From assembly GCF_013820765.1 (NCBI RefSeq), contig NZ_JABJVM010000001.1, forward strand, positions 330,431-394,430: a stretch of DNA of 64,000 bases. The letters are read 5' to 3'. This document shows positions 17,010 through 25,680 of this stretch, piece after piece; within the stretch, counting starts at the first letter, position 1; each line of letters begins with the position of its first letter. Under the pieces are notes generated by a model, which worked only from the letters and a program-made list of their open reading frames with translations, was not told the DNA's origin and made no database searches. The DNA comes from Paenilisteria rustica. GTDB lineage: Bacteria > Bacillota > Bacilli > Lactobacillales > Listeriaceae. Made by a program: the position numbers and the translations under genes.

Positions 17010-17450
17010 ATGAATCCAGAGGAAAAAGCGAAACGTTTAAAAGAATTGGATGATTTACAATATAAAGTAACGCAAGAACAAGGAACGGAAAGTCCGTTTA
17101 AAAATGAATTTTGGGATAATAACCAGCCTGGGATTTATGTGGATATCGTTTCTGGAAAGCCCTTGTTCTCGTCGCTTGATCAATACGATGCGGGATGTGG
17201 TTGGCCGAGTTTTACAAAGCCGATTGACGCGCTGGAAGTGTTGGAAAAACGAGACATTTCTCACGGGATGATTCGGACAGAGGTGCGCTCGGTCGAGGCT
17301 GATTCGCATTTAGGTCATATTTTTCCGGATGGGCCACGTGAATCGGGCGGTATGCGTTATTGCATCAACTCGGCGGCGCTACGTTTTGTGCCGAAAGATG
17401 CGCTCGAAGAAGAAGGATACGGCGAATATTTACCGTTTTTTGTGAAATAA
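17010..17450 (+). CDS. msrB: Peptide methionine-R-sulfoxide reductase B
   Basis: Reduces the R epimer of methionine sulfoxide. The catalytic Cys118 is in [12 protein letters not shown]. The motifs DAGCGWPSF and [10 protein letters not shown] are conserved. The two CxxC zinc motifs of many MsrB proteins are absent, as in the shorter Bacillus-type enzymes. The length is 146 residues. It is translationally close to msrA and followed by a copy of the E repeat and a terminator. Confidence 0.97.
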   Translation: MNPEEKAKRLKELDDLQYKVTQEQGTESPFKNEFWDNNQPGIYVDIVSGKPLFSSLDQYDAGCGWPSFTKPIDALEVLEKRDISHGMIRTEVRSVEADSHLGHIFPDGPRESGGMRYCINSAALRFVPKDALEEEGYGEYLPFFVK

Positions 17451-17463
17451 TTTATGTTTTTAC

Positions 17464-17598
17464 TGAAGTTTGGACAAAGCAGGAATTAATCGAAGACTGC
17501 CGGACCTATTAATATTGGGTAGGACGTAGACTTGACTTTACACAAATCGAGCGAAAGCGAACGGTTATCGCCGGTTTAACCAGTTGATCCCAACTTCA
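17464..17598. repeat. Dispersed intergenic repeat, element family E, short copy
   Basis: The ends GAAGTTTGGACAA and TTGATCCCAACTTC are near-complementary, closing a structure of about 135 bases. Internally it shares the blocks CCTATT..GGTAGGACG and TTTACACAAATCGAGCGAAA with the larger copy at 36743-36963. It lies directly downstream of msrB. Confidence 0.75.
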
Positions 17599-17604
17599 TT
17601 ATTG

Positions 17605-17650
17605 AATACCCCTACTAATCTATGATAGAATTGGTAGGGGTATTAGTTTG
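17605..17650 (+). terminator. Terminator after msrAB
   Basis: AATACCCCTAC (17605-17615) pairs with GTAGGGGTATT (17634-17644), followed by AGTTTG. It lies between the E repeat and the oxidoreductase gene. Confidence 0.8.
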
Positions 17651-17673
17651 TATTTTTTCGAGGAGGAATGAGG

Positions 17674-18579
17674 ATGCAAAAAATTGCTGTGCTTGGTTTA
17701 GGTGGCATTGCGCAGAAGGCCTATTTACCGGTGTTTGCGCATTTAGATAATGTGGAAGTCCATTTGTTTACGCGAGATTCTCAGAAGTTAAAGGCGATTA
17801 GTGAGAAATATCGTTTTCATAATACGCATCATTCGGTGGATTCGATGATTCGTGCGCAGGTGGATGCGGCGTTTGTACATACGTCGACGGCAAGTCATCC
17901 AGAGATTGTTCGTGCGTTTTTGGAAGCTGGGATCCCGGTTTATGTGGATAAGCCAGTGGCGGATGATTATGAAACGACGAAGGAACTGATTGAGCTAGCC
18001 GAGGCGAAAAATACGTTGTTGATGGTTGGGTTTAATCGTCGTTTTGCGCCTAGATATGCGGCTTTAGCTGAGAAAACGGATACGAACATGATCTTGATGC
18101 AAAAGCACCGGAAAGCGCAGGCAAGTGAGCCTCGGGTATTTATCTTTGATGACTTTATTCATGTTGTGGATACGGTCTTGCATTTGTTGGACGCGCCTGT
18201 TGAGAAGATGACGGTTTTTCCAACGATGAATGGGGACTTATTATCGGCGATTACAGTGCAGTTTGTGGCAAATGGTCGGACGGCGACAGCGATTATGAAT
18301 CGGGAAAGTGGTACGAGCGAGGAACGTTTGACGATTTTCACGCCAGATGCAAAATGGGAAGTGGAGCATGTGACGGAATTGCATGTGTATGAAGGAACGG
18401 GTCATTCGGTTGTACGATTTGGTGATTGGGAAACGACGCTTTATAAACGTGGATTCGAGTCGATCATTATGGCCTTTTTGGATGCGGTGCGTGAAGGGAA
18501 AACGGAACCTGTTTCGAAAAAATCTGCGCTTGAAACGCATCGGATTTGTGAAGAAATTTTGCAACATGTGGAGCGTTAA
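17674..18579 (+). CDS. Gfo/Idh/MocA family NAD(P)-dependent oxidoreductase
   Basis: A Rossmann-type dehydrogenase of 301 residues. IAVLGLGGIAQKAYLP at residues 4-19 is the dinucleotide-binding loop. YVDKPVADDYETTKEL (about residues 90-105) contains the conserved EKP-like Lys, and FDDFIHVVDTVLHLL the family DxxxHxxD-type segment. AGGAGG (17661-17666) is too close to ATG 17668 but well placed for ATG 17674, which is chosen. The substrate is unknown; members act on sugars, inositols or related cyclitols. It is followed at short distance by yozE and deoD, matching the Listeria order. Confidence 0.9.
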   Translation: MQKIAVLGLGGIAQKAYLPVFAHLDNVEVHLFTRDSQKLKAISEKYRFHNTHHSVDSMIRAQVDAAFVHTSTASHPEIVRAFLEAGIPVYVDKPVADDYETTKELIELAEAKNTLLMVGFNRRFAPRYAALAEKTDTNMILMQKHRKAQASEPRVFIFDDFIHVVDTVLHLLDAPVEKMTVFPTMNGDLLSAITVQFVANGRTATAIMNRESGTSEERLTIFTPDAKWEVEHVTELHVYEGTGHSVVRFGDWETTLYKRGFESIIMAFLDAVREGKTEPVSKKSALETHRICEEILQHVER

Positions 18580-18600
18580 CAAAAGAGAGGAATGGACAGC

Positions 18601-18837
18601 TTGGGACGATCGTTTTATCACTATTTAATGACTTACCGCGATACGATCAAACGTGATGCGGCGACGAAATTTGCGAATGATGCTTTTAAGGATCATAGTT
18701 TTCCGAAGCAGTCTACTGATTATTATGAGTTGTGTGAGTACTTGGAGCTGAACGCTTCCTATATTCCGAGCATGACGTTATTTGATGATTTATGGGGTAA
18801 TTATATTTTGGATGAAGAAAAAAATGGGAGGCGTTAA
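18601..18837 (+). CDS. yozE: YozE family (SAM-like fold) small protein
   Basis: Seventy-eight residues from TTG 18601. AGAGAGG (18584-18590) is one base from ATG 18592 but ten from this TTG, and the homologous N-terminus ([13 protein letters not shown]) begins here. The conserved YozE core [21 protein letters not shown] and YLELNASY is present. The family has a sterile-alpha-motif-like fold and no known role. It ends two bases before deoD. Confidence 0.88.
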   Translation: MGRSFYHYLMTYRDTIKRDAATKFANDAFKDHSFPKQSTDYYELCEYLELNASYIPSMTLFDDLWGNYILDEEKNGRR

Positions 18838-18839
18838 GA

Positions 18840-19541
18840 TTGAGTATTCATATTGAGGCGAAACAAGGCGAGATAGCAGAAACGATTCTTTTACCGGGAG
18901 ATCCGTTGCGTGCGAAATACATTGCGGAGACTTTTTTGGAGGATGTTATTTGCTTTAATGAGGTTCGTAATATGTTTGGATACACGGGGACATATAAAGG
19001 TAAGCGGGTATCGGTGATGGGAACTGGTATGGGGATTCCGTCGATTTCGATTTATGTGAATGAGCTGATTCAAAGTTATGATGTGAAGAATTTGATTCGT
19101 GTTGGTACGATGGGCGCGATTCAAAAAGATGTGAAGGTTCGCGACGTGGTTATTGCGCAAGCGGCTTCGACGGATTCGCAAATTAATCGCAATACGTTTG
19201 CGGGCGTTGATTTTGCACCAGTAGCTGATTTTGATTTGTTGAAAAATGCGTATGATGCAGGTGTTGAAAAAGGCTTAGCGATGCGTGTGGGGAATGTTTT
19301 TTCGGCGGATCGTTTTTATAATGAGCAGTTGGATAAGCAACAATTAGCGGATCATGGTGTGCTTGGAATCGAGATGGAAGCGGCAGCGCTTTACACGATT
19401 GCTCAAAAATTTGGGCGCAAAGCACTGGCGATTTTGACGGTGAGTGATCATATTTTTACTGGGGAAGAAACGACGGCAGAAGAGCGCCAAACGACTTTTA
19501 ACGATATGATTGTGGTTGCGTTAGAATCTACGTTGAAGTAG
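18840..19541 (+). CDS. deoD: Purine-nucleoside phosphorylase (DeoD type)
   Basis: Cleaves purine (deoxy)nucleosides with phosphate to base and (deoxy)ribose 1-phosphate. The length of 233 residues matches the hexameric DeoD family. [11 protein letters not shown] (phosphate site), [32 protein letters not shown] (ribose site) and [11 protein letters not shown] are all present. Start TTG 18840 follows GGGAGG by eight bases, two bases after the yozE stop. It is likely part of the oxidoreductase-yozE-deoD-vanY transcript. Confidence 0.95.
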   Translation: MSIHIEAKQGEIAETILLPGDPLRAKYIAETFLEDVICFNEVRNMFGYTGTYKGKRVSVMGTGMGIPSISIYVNELIQSYDVKNLIRVGTMGAIQKDVKVRDVVIAQAASTDSQINRNTFAGVDFAPVADFDLLKNAYDAGVEKGLAMRVGNVFSADRFYNEQLDKQQLADHGVLGIEMEAAALYTIAQKFGRKALAILTVSDHIFTGEETTAEERQTTFNDMIVVALESTLK

Positions 19542-19574
19542 GGAGAATCTAACGAAGGAAGGTTACAAAACAAG

Positions 19575-20411
19575 ATGATGCATTTTATTTCATTCATGAT
19601 AGCACTGAGTTTAGCTGGTTTTCATACGTCAGCTGATTATTTGGCGGGAGATCTGGATAAACCAGCCACAGAAACGGCGACAACTGACAAAGGATCAGGG
19701 GCGAAAACGGGAAGTAAGGATTATCAAAATGATCCGCTTTATCCGTATATTGCCCAACAGAATAAATTAATAGAAAAAGATGGCGTTCAATATATTACGA
19801 ATCCCGAAAATATATTGGTGCTTGCGAATAAGGAATATTCTTTGCAATCGTCTTACTCGCCGCCTGATTTAGTTCGTCCGAATGTGACGTTCTCGTTTGG
19901 CGATGAGCAGGTGGAAAAAGCCAAGATGCGTAAGGAAGCGGGCTCGCAGTTAGAAGCGATGTTTGCTGCGGCAAAGCAAGATAACTTAACGCTTTATGCT
20001 GTTTCTGGCTATCGTTCGTATCAACGTCAACAGGAAGTTTTCGGTGCAGAAGTTGCTGCGAAGGGCGAGGCTAAGGCGAAAGAGGCGGTCGCGGTTCCTG
20101 GAACGAGTGAACATCAAACGGGCCTTGCGATGGATATTTCGTCGCGTGATCAAGGTTTCAATTTGACGGAGGCTTTTGGTGAAACGCCTGAGGGGCAATG
20201 GTTACAGAAGAACGCGCATAATTACGGTTTTATTTTGCGGTATATGAAAGGCAAAGAAGCTGTGACGCAATATCAATATGAATCTTGGCATTATCGCTAT
20301 GTTGGCAAGGATGCAGCGACGATTATTTATGAAAATGATTGGACGCTCGAGGAATTTTTCCAGCATGTGCAGGCTTTGCAAAAGAAAATTGATGGCGGAA
20401 CGGCAAAATAA
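19575..20411 (+). CDS. D-alanyl-D-alanine carboxypeptidase, VanY/LdcB family
   Basis: A secreted zinc peptidase that trims peptidoglycan stem peptides. Zinc ligands His180 and Asp187 are in SEHQTGLAMD and His239 is in ESWHYRY; Glu236 is the likely base. SGYRSYQRQQEVF precedes them as in the family. The N-terminus (MMHFISFMIALSLAGF) is a short hydrophobic signal-like segment without a lipobox Cys, followed by a Thr/Lys-rich linker, so the anchoring mode is unclear. The ribosome site GGAAGG is 12 bases from the first ATG. It ends at a terminator before the copper locus. Confidence 0.9.
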   Translation: MMHFISFMIALSLAGFHTSADYLAGDLDKPATETATTDKGSGAKTGSKDYQNDPLYPYIAQQNKLIEKDGVQYITNPENILVLANKEYSLQSSYSPPDLVRPNVTFSFGDEQVEKAKMRKEAGSQLEAMFAAAKQDNLTLYAVSGYRSYQRQQEVFGAEVAAKGEAKAKEAVAVPGTSEHQTGLAMDISSRDQGFNLTEAFGETPEGQWLQKNAHNYGFILRYMKGKEAVTQYQYESWHYRYVGKDAATIIYENDWTLEEFFQHVQALQKKIDGGTAK

Positions 20412-20413
20412 GA

Positions 20414-20452
20414 TTGGGGAATCCTCGCGTGATGTGGGGGTTCTTTTTTTGT
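20414..20452 (+). terminator. Terminator after the vanY-type gene
   Basis: GAATCCTC pairs with GGGGGTTC around a short loop, followed by seven T residues. Confidence 0.75.
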
Positions 20453-20469
20453 GCTTATAAACAAGTAGG

Positions 20470-20498
20470 TTGACTTATATACCCCCTATAGGTATAAT
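20470..20498 (+). promoter_or_regulatory. csoR-copA promoter with CsoR operator
   Basis: TTGACT (20470-20475), a 17-base spacer and TATAAT (20493-20498). The spacer is filled by TATACCCCCTATAGGTATA (20478-20496), a CsoR-type pseudo-palindrome with the C tract seen in copper operons. Repressor bound here would cover the promoter. Confidence 0.85.
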
Positions 20499-20531
20499 AA
20501 TGATATAAAGTTGAGTGAGGGAGTGTTGAGG

Positions 20532-20828
20532 ATGACGCATGATAAACCGATTGTACCGCGTTCTGATGAGGATACGAAACAGGTGTTGAATCGTTTGCGA
20601 CGTGTGGAAGGGCAGGTTCGTGGGATACAGCAGATGGTGGAGGAGAATCGTTACTGTGTGGATATTTTAGTACAGATTTCGGCGGCTAATTCGGCGCTTA
20701 AGAAGGTTGGGTTACAGGTATTGGAGCATCACGCGAAGCATTGTGTGGTCGATGCGGCGCAAAATGGTGAGTCGGATGAAGTGATGGACGAGTTGTTAAA
20801 AGTGATACGCCAATTTTCGAAAACGTAA
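20532..20828 (+). CDS. csoR: Copper-sensing repressor CsoR
   Basis: A 98-residue helical repressor released from DNA by Cu(I). Ligands fit the Cys-His-Cys set Cys42, His67 and Cys71, with the same spacing (25 and 4) as in characterised CsoR. VLNRLRRVEGQVRGIQQMVEE is the family signature helix. The frame opens at 20511, but GAGGGAG places the start at ATG 20532. It is 23 bases ahead of copA and has an operator on its own promoter. Confidence 0.95.
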   Translation: MTHDKPIVPRSDEDTKQVLNRLRRVEGQVRGIQQMVEENRYCVDILVQISAANSALKKVGLQVLEHHAKHCVVDAAQNGESDEVMDELLKVIRQFSKT

Positions 20829-20851
20829 ATAAGTGAGGGGGTATTTTTAAA

Positions 20852-23053
20852 ATGGAAGCGAAGAGGCAGGATTTGAATGTGTTTGGTATGACGTGTGCGG
20901 CTTGTTCGACGCGTGTGGAGAAATCGCTCAATAAGGCGGTTGGAGTGGAACGGGCGAATGTGAATTTGGTGACGGAGAGCGCGGCAGTTTATTATGATCC
21001 TGAACAAATAGCGCCGGAGCAGTTGATTGCTATTGTGAAACACGCGGGGTATGATGCGGCGGAGAAAATGTCGAAAGAAGAGAAAGATGCGGTATTGGAA
21101 AAGCAGTTTAAGCGTGAGGTCCGTCGGTTTGTATTGTCTGCGATTTTAGCATTGCCGTTGTTGCTTACGATGGTGACGCATATTCCGTATTTGCATCATA
21201 CGGCGTTTGCGATGGGTGTGGATACGATTATTAGCCCTACGATTCAGCTGATTCTTGCGACGGTGATTCAGTTTTATATTGGTTGGCGGTTTTATGATGG
21301 GGCGTATAAGTCACTTCGTGGTAAGAGTGCGAACATGGATGTGCTTGTGGCGTTGGGGACTTCGGCGGCTTACTTTTATAGTTTGGCGGAGTATGTGAGG
21401 CAGCTGGTTAACCCGAATATTGAGGCGCATTATTATTTTGAGACGAGTGCGATTTTGATCACGTTGATTTTACTTGGGAAATTGTTGGAGAGTTATGCGA
21501 CGTCGAAAACAACGCAGTCTATTGCTGGTTTGCTCAAACTTCAATCGAAGGAAGCGGTTGTTTTGCGGGAGAATCAGGAGTGGAAGGTGCCGGTGGACGA
21601 GCTCGCAATTGGCGATGTGATTTTAGTGCGACCTGGTGAAAAAGTGCCGATTGATGCGGTCGTGTTGACTGGTGAGACGAGCATTGATGAGTCGATGATT
21701 TCTGGGGAACCGGTGCCTATGGAGAAAAAGGCGGGCGACGCGGTAATTGGTTCGACGGTGAATTTCGATGGGGCATTCCAGGCGAGAGTGACGAAACGGA
21801 TGGACGAGACGGTGCTTTCGACGATTATTCAGTTAGTGGAAGAGGCGCAGGGCGTGAAGGCGCCGATTCAGCGTTTGGCGGATCGGATTTCAGGGATTTT
21901 TGTACCGATTGTGTTGGTGATTGCGGTCGTGACATTCGTGATTTGGATGATTGTGACGGGTGGTGTGTTGGATCAGTCGCTGCAGGTGGCGATTGCGGTG
22001 CTCGTGATTGCGTGTCCTTGTGCGCTTGGCTTAGCGACACCGACCGCGATTATGTCGGGAACGGGAAAGGGTGCGGAAAGTGGTATTCTTTTTAAAGGTG
22101 GCGAGCATTTAGAACGGACGGCAAAAGTGGATACGGTGATTTTTGATAAGACGGGGACGCTTACGGAAGGGAAGTTACGCGTGACGAATATGCTGGAAAA
22201 TCATGCGGACTTCAAGCAATTTGCTGGCGCGATGGAAGCGCAGTCGGAACATCCGATTGCTAAGGCTGTGTTGATGCATTTGGAAGGTGTGGATACAGAT
22301 GAGGTGCGTGCAGAGAAAATTCGAGCTAAAGCGGGACATGGCATGGTTGGTGTGTTGAATGGTGCGAAGGTATCCCTCGGGTCGTACCGGTTTATCGCGC
22401 AATCTGTTGACATCGAGAAAGAGGCGGACGACACGATGCAACAATGGATGGAGGCTGGGCAAACGATTGTGGCGATGAGTATCGACGGTATTTTTGCAGG
22501 GGCGTTTGGCTTGCTGGATACACCGCGGAAAGAGGCGAAGGAAGCTATTTTGCGACTTCGGGAGCTTGGTGTTAAAACTACGATTGCGTCAGGAGATCAG
22601 CGCGTCGTTGTGGAAAACATTGCGGCGGAGCTGGGTATTGATGACGTTTATGCGGAACAATTGCCGAATGACAAGAGTGATTTAGTCGCTGAATTGCAAA
22701 AACAAGGACATATAGTGGCGTTCGTTGGTGATGGGATTAATGATGCGCCAGCGCTTGCGACGGCGGATACGGGAATTAGTATTGGGACAGGGACGGATAT
22801 CGCGATTGAAACGGGTGACGTGACGCTTGTCGGCCATCAGTTGACGCTCGTTCCGCAAACGATTCAATTAAGCCGAGCGACGATGCGAAATATCCGACAA
22901 AACTTTTTCTGGGCATTGGCTTATAACTGTGCGGGGATTCCGATTGCGGCGATTGGTTTGTTAGCACCTTGGGTAGCAGGGCTTGCGATGGCGGGTAGTT
23001 CGGTTTCGGTTGTGGCGAATGCATTACGATTAAAACGTGTGAAGTTAAAATAA
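20852..23053 (+). CDS. copA: Copper-exporting P1B-type ATPase
   Basis: Pumps Cu(I) out of the cytoplasm. One N-terminal heavy-metal domain is present with GMTCAACS (Cys15, Cys18). The transmembrane metal site is CPC at residues 388-390 (IACPCALG), the phosphorylated Asp432 is in DKTGTLTEG, and the family HP motif is in SEHPIAKAV. GDGINDAPALA is the hinge. At 733 residues it is a one-metal-domain form, whereas many CopA proteins have two. It is co-transcribed with csoR, ends at a strong terminator, and is separated from copZ by nadR-pnuC. Confidence 0.96.
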   Translation: MEAKRQDLNVFGMTCAACSTRVEKSLNKAVGVERANVNLVTESAAVYYDPEQIAPEQLIAIVKHAGYDAAEKMSKEEKDAVLEKQFKREVRRFVLSAILALPLLLTMVTHIPYLHHTAFAMGVDTIISPTIQLILATVIQFYIGWRFYDGAYKSLRGKSANMDVLVALGTSAAYFYSLAEYVRQLVNPNIEAHYYFETSAILITLILLGKLLESYATSKTTQSIAGLLKLQSKEAVVLRENQEWKVPVDELAIGDVILVRPGEKVPIDAVVLTGETSIDESMISGEPVPMEKKAGDAVIGSTVNFDGAFQARVTKRMDETVLSTIIQLVEEAQGVKAPIQRLADRISGIFVPIVLVIAVVTFVIWMIVTGGVLDQSLQVAIAVLVIACPCALGLATPTAIMSGTGKGAESGILFKGGEHLERTAKVDTVIFDKTGTLTEGKLRVTNMLENHADFKQFAGAMEAQSEHPIAKAVLMHLEGVDTDEVRAEKIRAKAGHGMVGVLNGAKVSLGSYRFIAQSVDIEKEADDTMQQWMEAGQTIVAMSIDGIFAGAFGLLDTPRKEAKEAILRLRELGVKTTIASGDQRVVVENIAAELGIDDVYAEQLPNDKSDLVAELQKQGHIVAFVGDGINDAPALATADTGISIGTGTDIAIETGDVTLVGHQLTLVPQTIQLSRATMRNIRQNFFWALAYNCAGIPIAAIGLLAPWVAGLAMAGSSVSVVANALRLKRVKLK

Positions 23054-23055
23054 TA

Positions 23056-23103
23056 GGAAAAATGCTTAGAAATCTATTTCCAGATCTCTAAGCATTTTTT
23101 TTT
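23056..23103 (+). terminator. Terminator after copA
   Basis: AAAAATGCTTAG pairs with CTAAGCATTTTT, followed by a long T tract. Confidence 0.9.
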
Positions 23104-23242
23104 GAATCAAACGGATGTTGCGTTATTTTGCAATAGTTCCCAATCATACCCATCAACAACACTCCTTACGTTATATGAATGATTATAGCATGCTGTAACT
23201 TGTAAAGCGATGTCGGATATTTTGAGAGGTTTTTTGTTTGCT

Positions 23243-23279
23243 ATTGACTTTTATATGATAAATGTTTAATATAATAAAC
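23243..23279 (+). promoter_or_regulatory. nadR-pnuC promoter overlapped by a NadR-type box
   Basis: TTGACT (23243-23248), a 17-base spacer and TAATAT (23266-23271). The perfect palindrome TGTTTA-N6-TAAACA spans 23262-23279 and covers the -10 region. It is identical to the half-sites and spacing I recall for the enterobacterial NadR operator. The downstream product has a NadR-like helix-turn-helix, so autorepression is likely. Confidence 0.7.
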
Positions 23280-23303
23280 AAATAGAAATTAGGAGCGATG
23301 AAA

Positions 23304-24578
23304 ATGCAACGGTATACATATTTAAAACTAGCTTTAAAAGAAAACGGGTTGACATTGCAACAAGCGGCGGATCGGATTGGTGTTACGAAAGGATACCTCA
23401 GCCAGTTGATAAACAACAAAATCAAGGAACCCAGCGCCCAAAAACTGCAGGCGTTGCATGAGGTGCTCCATCTAGAATACCCTCCGCGCGAAAAAAACAT
23501 TGGTGTTGTGTTCGGGAAATTTTATCCGTTGCATACGGGACATATTTATTTAATTCAGCGAGCGGCGAGTCAAGTCGATGAACTGCATGTGATTCTTTGC
23601 CATGATGATGTGCGTGATTTTGAGCTTTTTCAAAAGAGTTCGATGACGAAACAGCCTACCGTGGAGGATCGCTGGCGGTGGTTGTTGCAGACGTTTAAAT
23701 ATCAGGACAATATTAAGATTCATGATTTGTCGGAAGATGGGATTCCGCCGTATCCGGATGGTTGGGATGAATGGGCGATTCGGGCGAAGAAATTGCTTGC
23801 GGATAATCATATTCAGGCAAATGCGATTTATTCGAGTGAACCAAAGGATGCGATTCGGTATCAGGAGTTACTAGATGTGAATACGGTGGTTATCGATGCA
23901 CAGCGGTCGTTTATGAATATTAGTGCGACGCAAATTCGGCAGGAGCCGTTTCATTATTGGGACTACATTCCGACTGAGGTAAAGCCGTTTTTCGTGCGGA
24001 AAGTGGCGATTTTAGGCGGTGAGTCGAGTGGGAAATCGACGCTGGTTAATAAGCTTGCGAATACGTTTAACACGACGAGCGCTTGGGAATACGGACGGGA
24101 TTACGTTTTTTCGCATCTTGGTGGGAATGAGAAGGCGCTACAATTTTCCGATTATGATAAAATTTCGTTGGGGCAGGCGCAATATATTGATTTCGCGGTG
24201 AAATATGCGAATAAGGTTGCGTTTATTGATACGGATTATGTGACGACGCAAGCGTTTTGCATGACGTATGAAGGGCGGGAGCATCCGTTTGTACAGGCGA
24301 TGATTGATACGCAGCGCTTTGATTTGGTTATTTTGTTAGAGAATAATACGCCGTGGGTGAATGATGGGTTGCGCCACCTTGGTAGTAAAGCGAAACGCAA
24401 GGAATTTCAGGATTTGTTGGAGCATTTATTGACGGAAAATGATATTCCATATGTGGCGATTACGTCGGGAAATTACGAGGAGCGGTACTTGGAGAGTATT
24501 CAACTTGTGGAACAATTACTGAACGATAAAAAGGAGAATTCAGATGAAATCAGTCGTTATGAAGATAGGTCGGAATAA
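23304..24578 (+). CDS. nadR: NadR: HTH regulator / NMN adenylyltransferase / ribosylnicotinamide kinase
   Basis: A 424-residue three-domain protein. Residues 1-60 form a Cro/XRE helix-turn-helix (LTLQQAADRIGVTKGYLSQLI). The adenylyltransferase domain has GKFYPLHTGH at 71-80 and the matching ISATQIR motif near 215. The kinase domain has a Walker A GGESSGKST at 238-246. It would phosphorylate nicotinamide riboside, adenylate NMN to NAD, and sense NAD level. AGGAG (23291-23295) favours ATG 23304 over ATG 23298. It overlaps pnuC by 35 bases, so uptake and conversion are coupled. This operon is inserted between copA and copZ, relative to the order usual in Listeria. Confidence 0.93.
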   Translation: MQRYTYLKLALKENGLTLQQAADRIGVTKGYLSQLINNKIKEPSAQKLQALHEVLHLEYPPREKNIGVVFGKFYPLHTGHIYLIQRAASQVDELHVILCHDDVRDFELFQKSSMTKQPTVEDRWRWLLQTFKYQDNIKIHDLSEDGIPPYPDGWDEWAIRAKKLLADNHIQANAIYSSEPKDAIRYQELLDVNTVVIDAQRSFMNISATQIRQEPFHYWDYIPTEVKPFFVRKVAILGGESSGKSTLVNKLANTFNTTSAWEYGRDYVFSHLGGNEKALQFSDYDKISLGQAQYIDFAVKYANKVAFIDTDYVTTQAFCMTYEGREHPFVQAMIDTQRFDLVILLENNTPWVNDGLRHLGSKAKRKEFQDLLEHLLTENDIPYVAITSGNYEERYLESIQLVEQLLNDKKENSDEISRYEDRSE

Positions 24579-25245
24579 ACTCTACCCTTATATCAGTGTT
24601 TTGCTTGTTACCATTGCTTTTTTAGCGACAAATCCGCTGGTCAACTTTGAATGGCGGTATCTATTATCTTATGTGGGCGCGATTTGTGGATTAATTTGCG
24701 TGATTTTATTGGCAAAAGGGAAGAATAGCGGCAATGTATTTGGGATGTTGGCGGCGTTTGGTGAGATGAGTGGGAATTTCTTAGGACGGAATGTCGGAGC
24801 GGCATTGCCAAGTCTGTATTATTTTGTAACGCATATTTTTGGACTGGCGACTTGGAAGAAACATATGGATGCCCAGGCGACATTGGAGCCGCGTAAGTTG
24901 ACGGAACGCCATTTTGGGATTGCGATTTTGTTTATTATTGGTGCTTCTTTTGTGAATATGTATTTGACGGGGATTCTTGGTGTGGTGAATGATCCATACC
25001 AATTGATGCTGAATAATTTCATTTTCGCGCTCGGTGTGACGGCTCAATTTTTAATGATTGCGCGTTTTAGTTTTAACTGGTATTTGTGGATTATCATGAA
25101 TATTTTGGTGATTTCGCTTAATATTTATACGAAAAATCCGATTATCGCGACGCAATATGCGATTTACCTTTTTAATGCGATTTATGGGTTGTTGGAATGG
25201 CATGAATCAGAGGCGAAAAAAGAGCAGGCGTCTACGGTGCAATAA
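24544..25245 (+). CDS. pnuC: Nicotinamide riboside transporter PnuC
   Basis: A 233-residue protein with about seven hydrophobic segments, the PnuC layout. Conserved patterns include WRYLLSYVGAICGLICV near the N-terminus and FNAIYGLLEW close to the C-terminus. AAGGAG seven bases before ATG 24544 confirms the start inside the 3' end of nadR. It acts by facilitated diffusion, with trapping by the NadR kinase. Confidence 0.92.
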   Translation: MKSVVMKIGRNKLYPYISVLLVTIAFLATNPLVNFEWRYLLSYVGAICGLICVILLAKGKNSGNVFGMLAAFGEMSGNFLGRNVGAALPSLYYFVTHIFGLATWKKHMDAQATLEPRKLTERHFGIAILFIIGASFVNMYLTGILGVVNDPYQLMLNNFIFALGVTAQFLMIARFSFNWYLWIIMNILVISLNIYTKNPIIATQYAIYLFNAIYGLLEWHESEAKKEQASTVQ

Positions 25246-25265
25246 TTACCTGGGTGGGGTATAAT
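25245..25265. promoter_or_regulatory. Second CsoR-type operator at the copZ promoter
   Basis: On the minus strand TATACCCCACCCAGGTAAT (25263-25245) matches the csoR operator at 13 of 19 positions, including TATACCCC and AGGTA. It overlaps TATAAT (25260-25265), the likely -10 for copZ, although no good -35 is visible. Confidence 0.55.
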
Positions 25266-25298
25266 AGAGTAGAGAAGATAACAAAGGAGTGGCGAGAA

Positions 25299-25508
25299 AT
25301 GGCTAAATTGGTAGTAGAGGTTGAAGGTATGAGCTGTGAGCATTGCGAGAAACGAGTTCGCGAAGCCATTGAGTCTGTCGAGGGCGTTGAAAAAGCGGTG
25401 ATTTCACTTGAAGCGGGCACAGCAGAAGTGACGTATGACGATGGGAAGGATATCCAAGATGCCATCGCGGAAGCCGTTGATGAAGCGGGTTACGAAGTCG
25501 TTGCATAA
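25299..25508 (+). CDS. copZ: Copper chaperone CopZ
   Basis: A 69-residue single heavy-metal domain with the Cu(I) motif GMSCEHC (Cys13, Cys16) and the ferredoxin-like strand pattern ending GYEVVA. It hands copper to CopA or CsoR in the cytoplasm. AAAGGAG (25283-25289) selects ATG 25299 inside a frame that opens at 25254. It lies after pnuC and not directly after copA, but retains a CsoR-like site. Confidence 0.94.
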   Translation: MAKLVVEVEGMSCEHCEKRVREAIESVEGVEKAVISLEAGTAEVTYDDGKDIQDAIAEAVDEAGYEVVA

Positions 25509-25514
25509 AGGACG

Positions 25515-25573
25515 AGAGGACGAGTTGAACTGGGAAGGCCGCAAAGCTGAATCCGGTGGGCTCGTCTTTTTTT
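25515..25573 (+). terminator. Terminator after copZ
   Basis: GACGAG pairs with CTCGTC across a loop of about 40 bases with internal pairing, followed by seven T residues. Confidence 0.65.
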
Positions 25574-25680
25574 ACAGGTATAGCAACAAAAGCTACCCAA
25601 TCGGAGCAAAAGCTGATAGAATAAAGGAAAGTTGAAAATATCATACTAGGGTGTTTAGTGAGAAAGTGGTGAACGTAGGA

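Noticed and set aside
17464..17598. Repeat E as a CRISPR or as a transposase-coding element
   Set aside because: There are no regularly spaced repeats and no ORF inside; it is a single folded non-coding unit.
23183..23500. 105-residue minus-strand ORF over the nadR promoter and 5' end
   Set aside because: It is antisense to the clear HTH domain of nadR, has no ribosome site, and would read through the nadR promoter.
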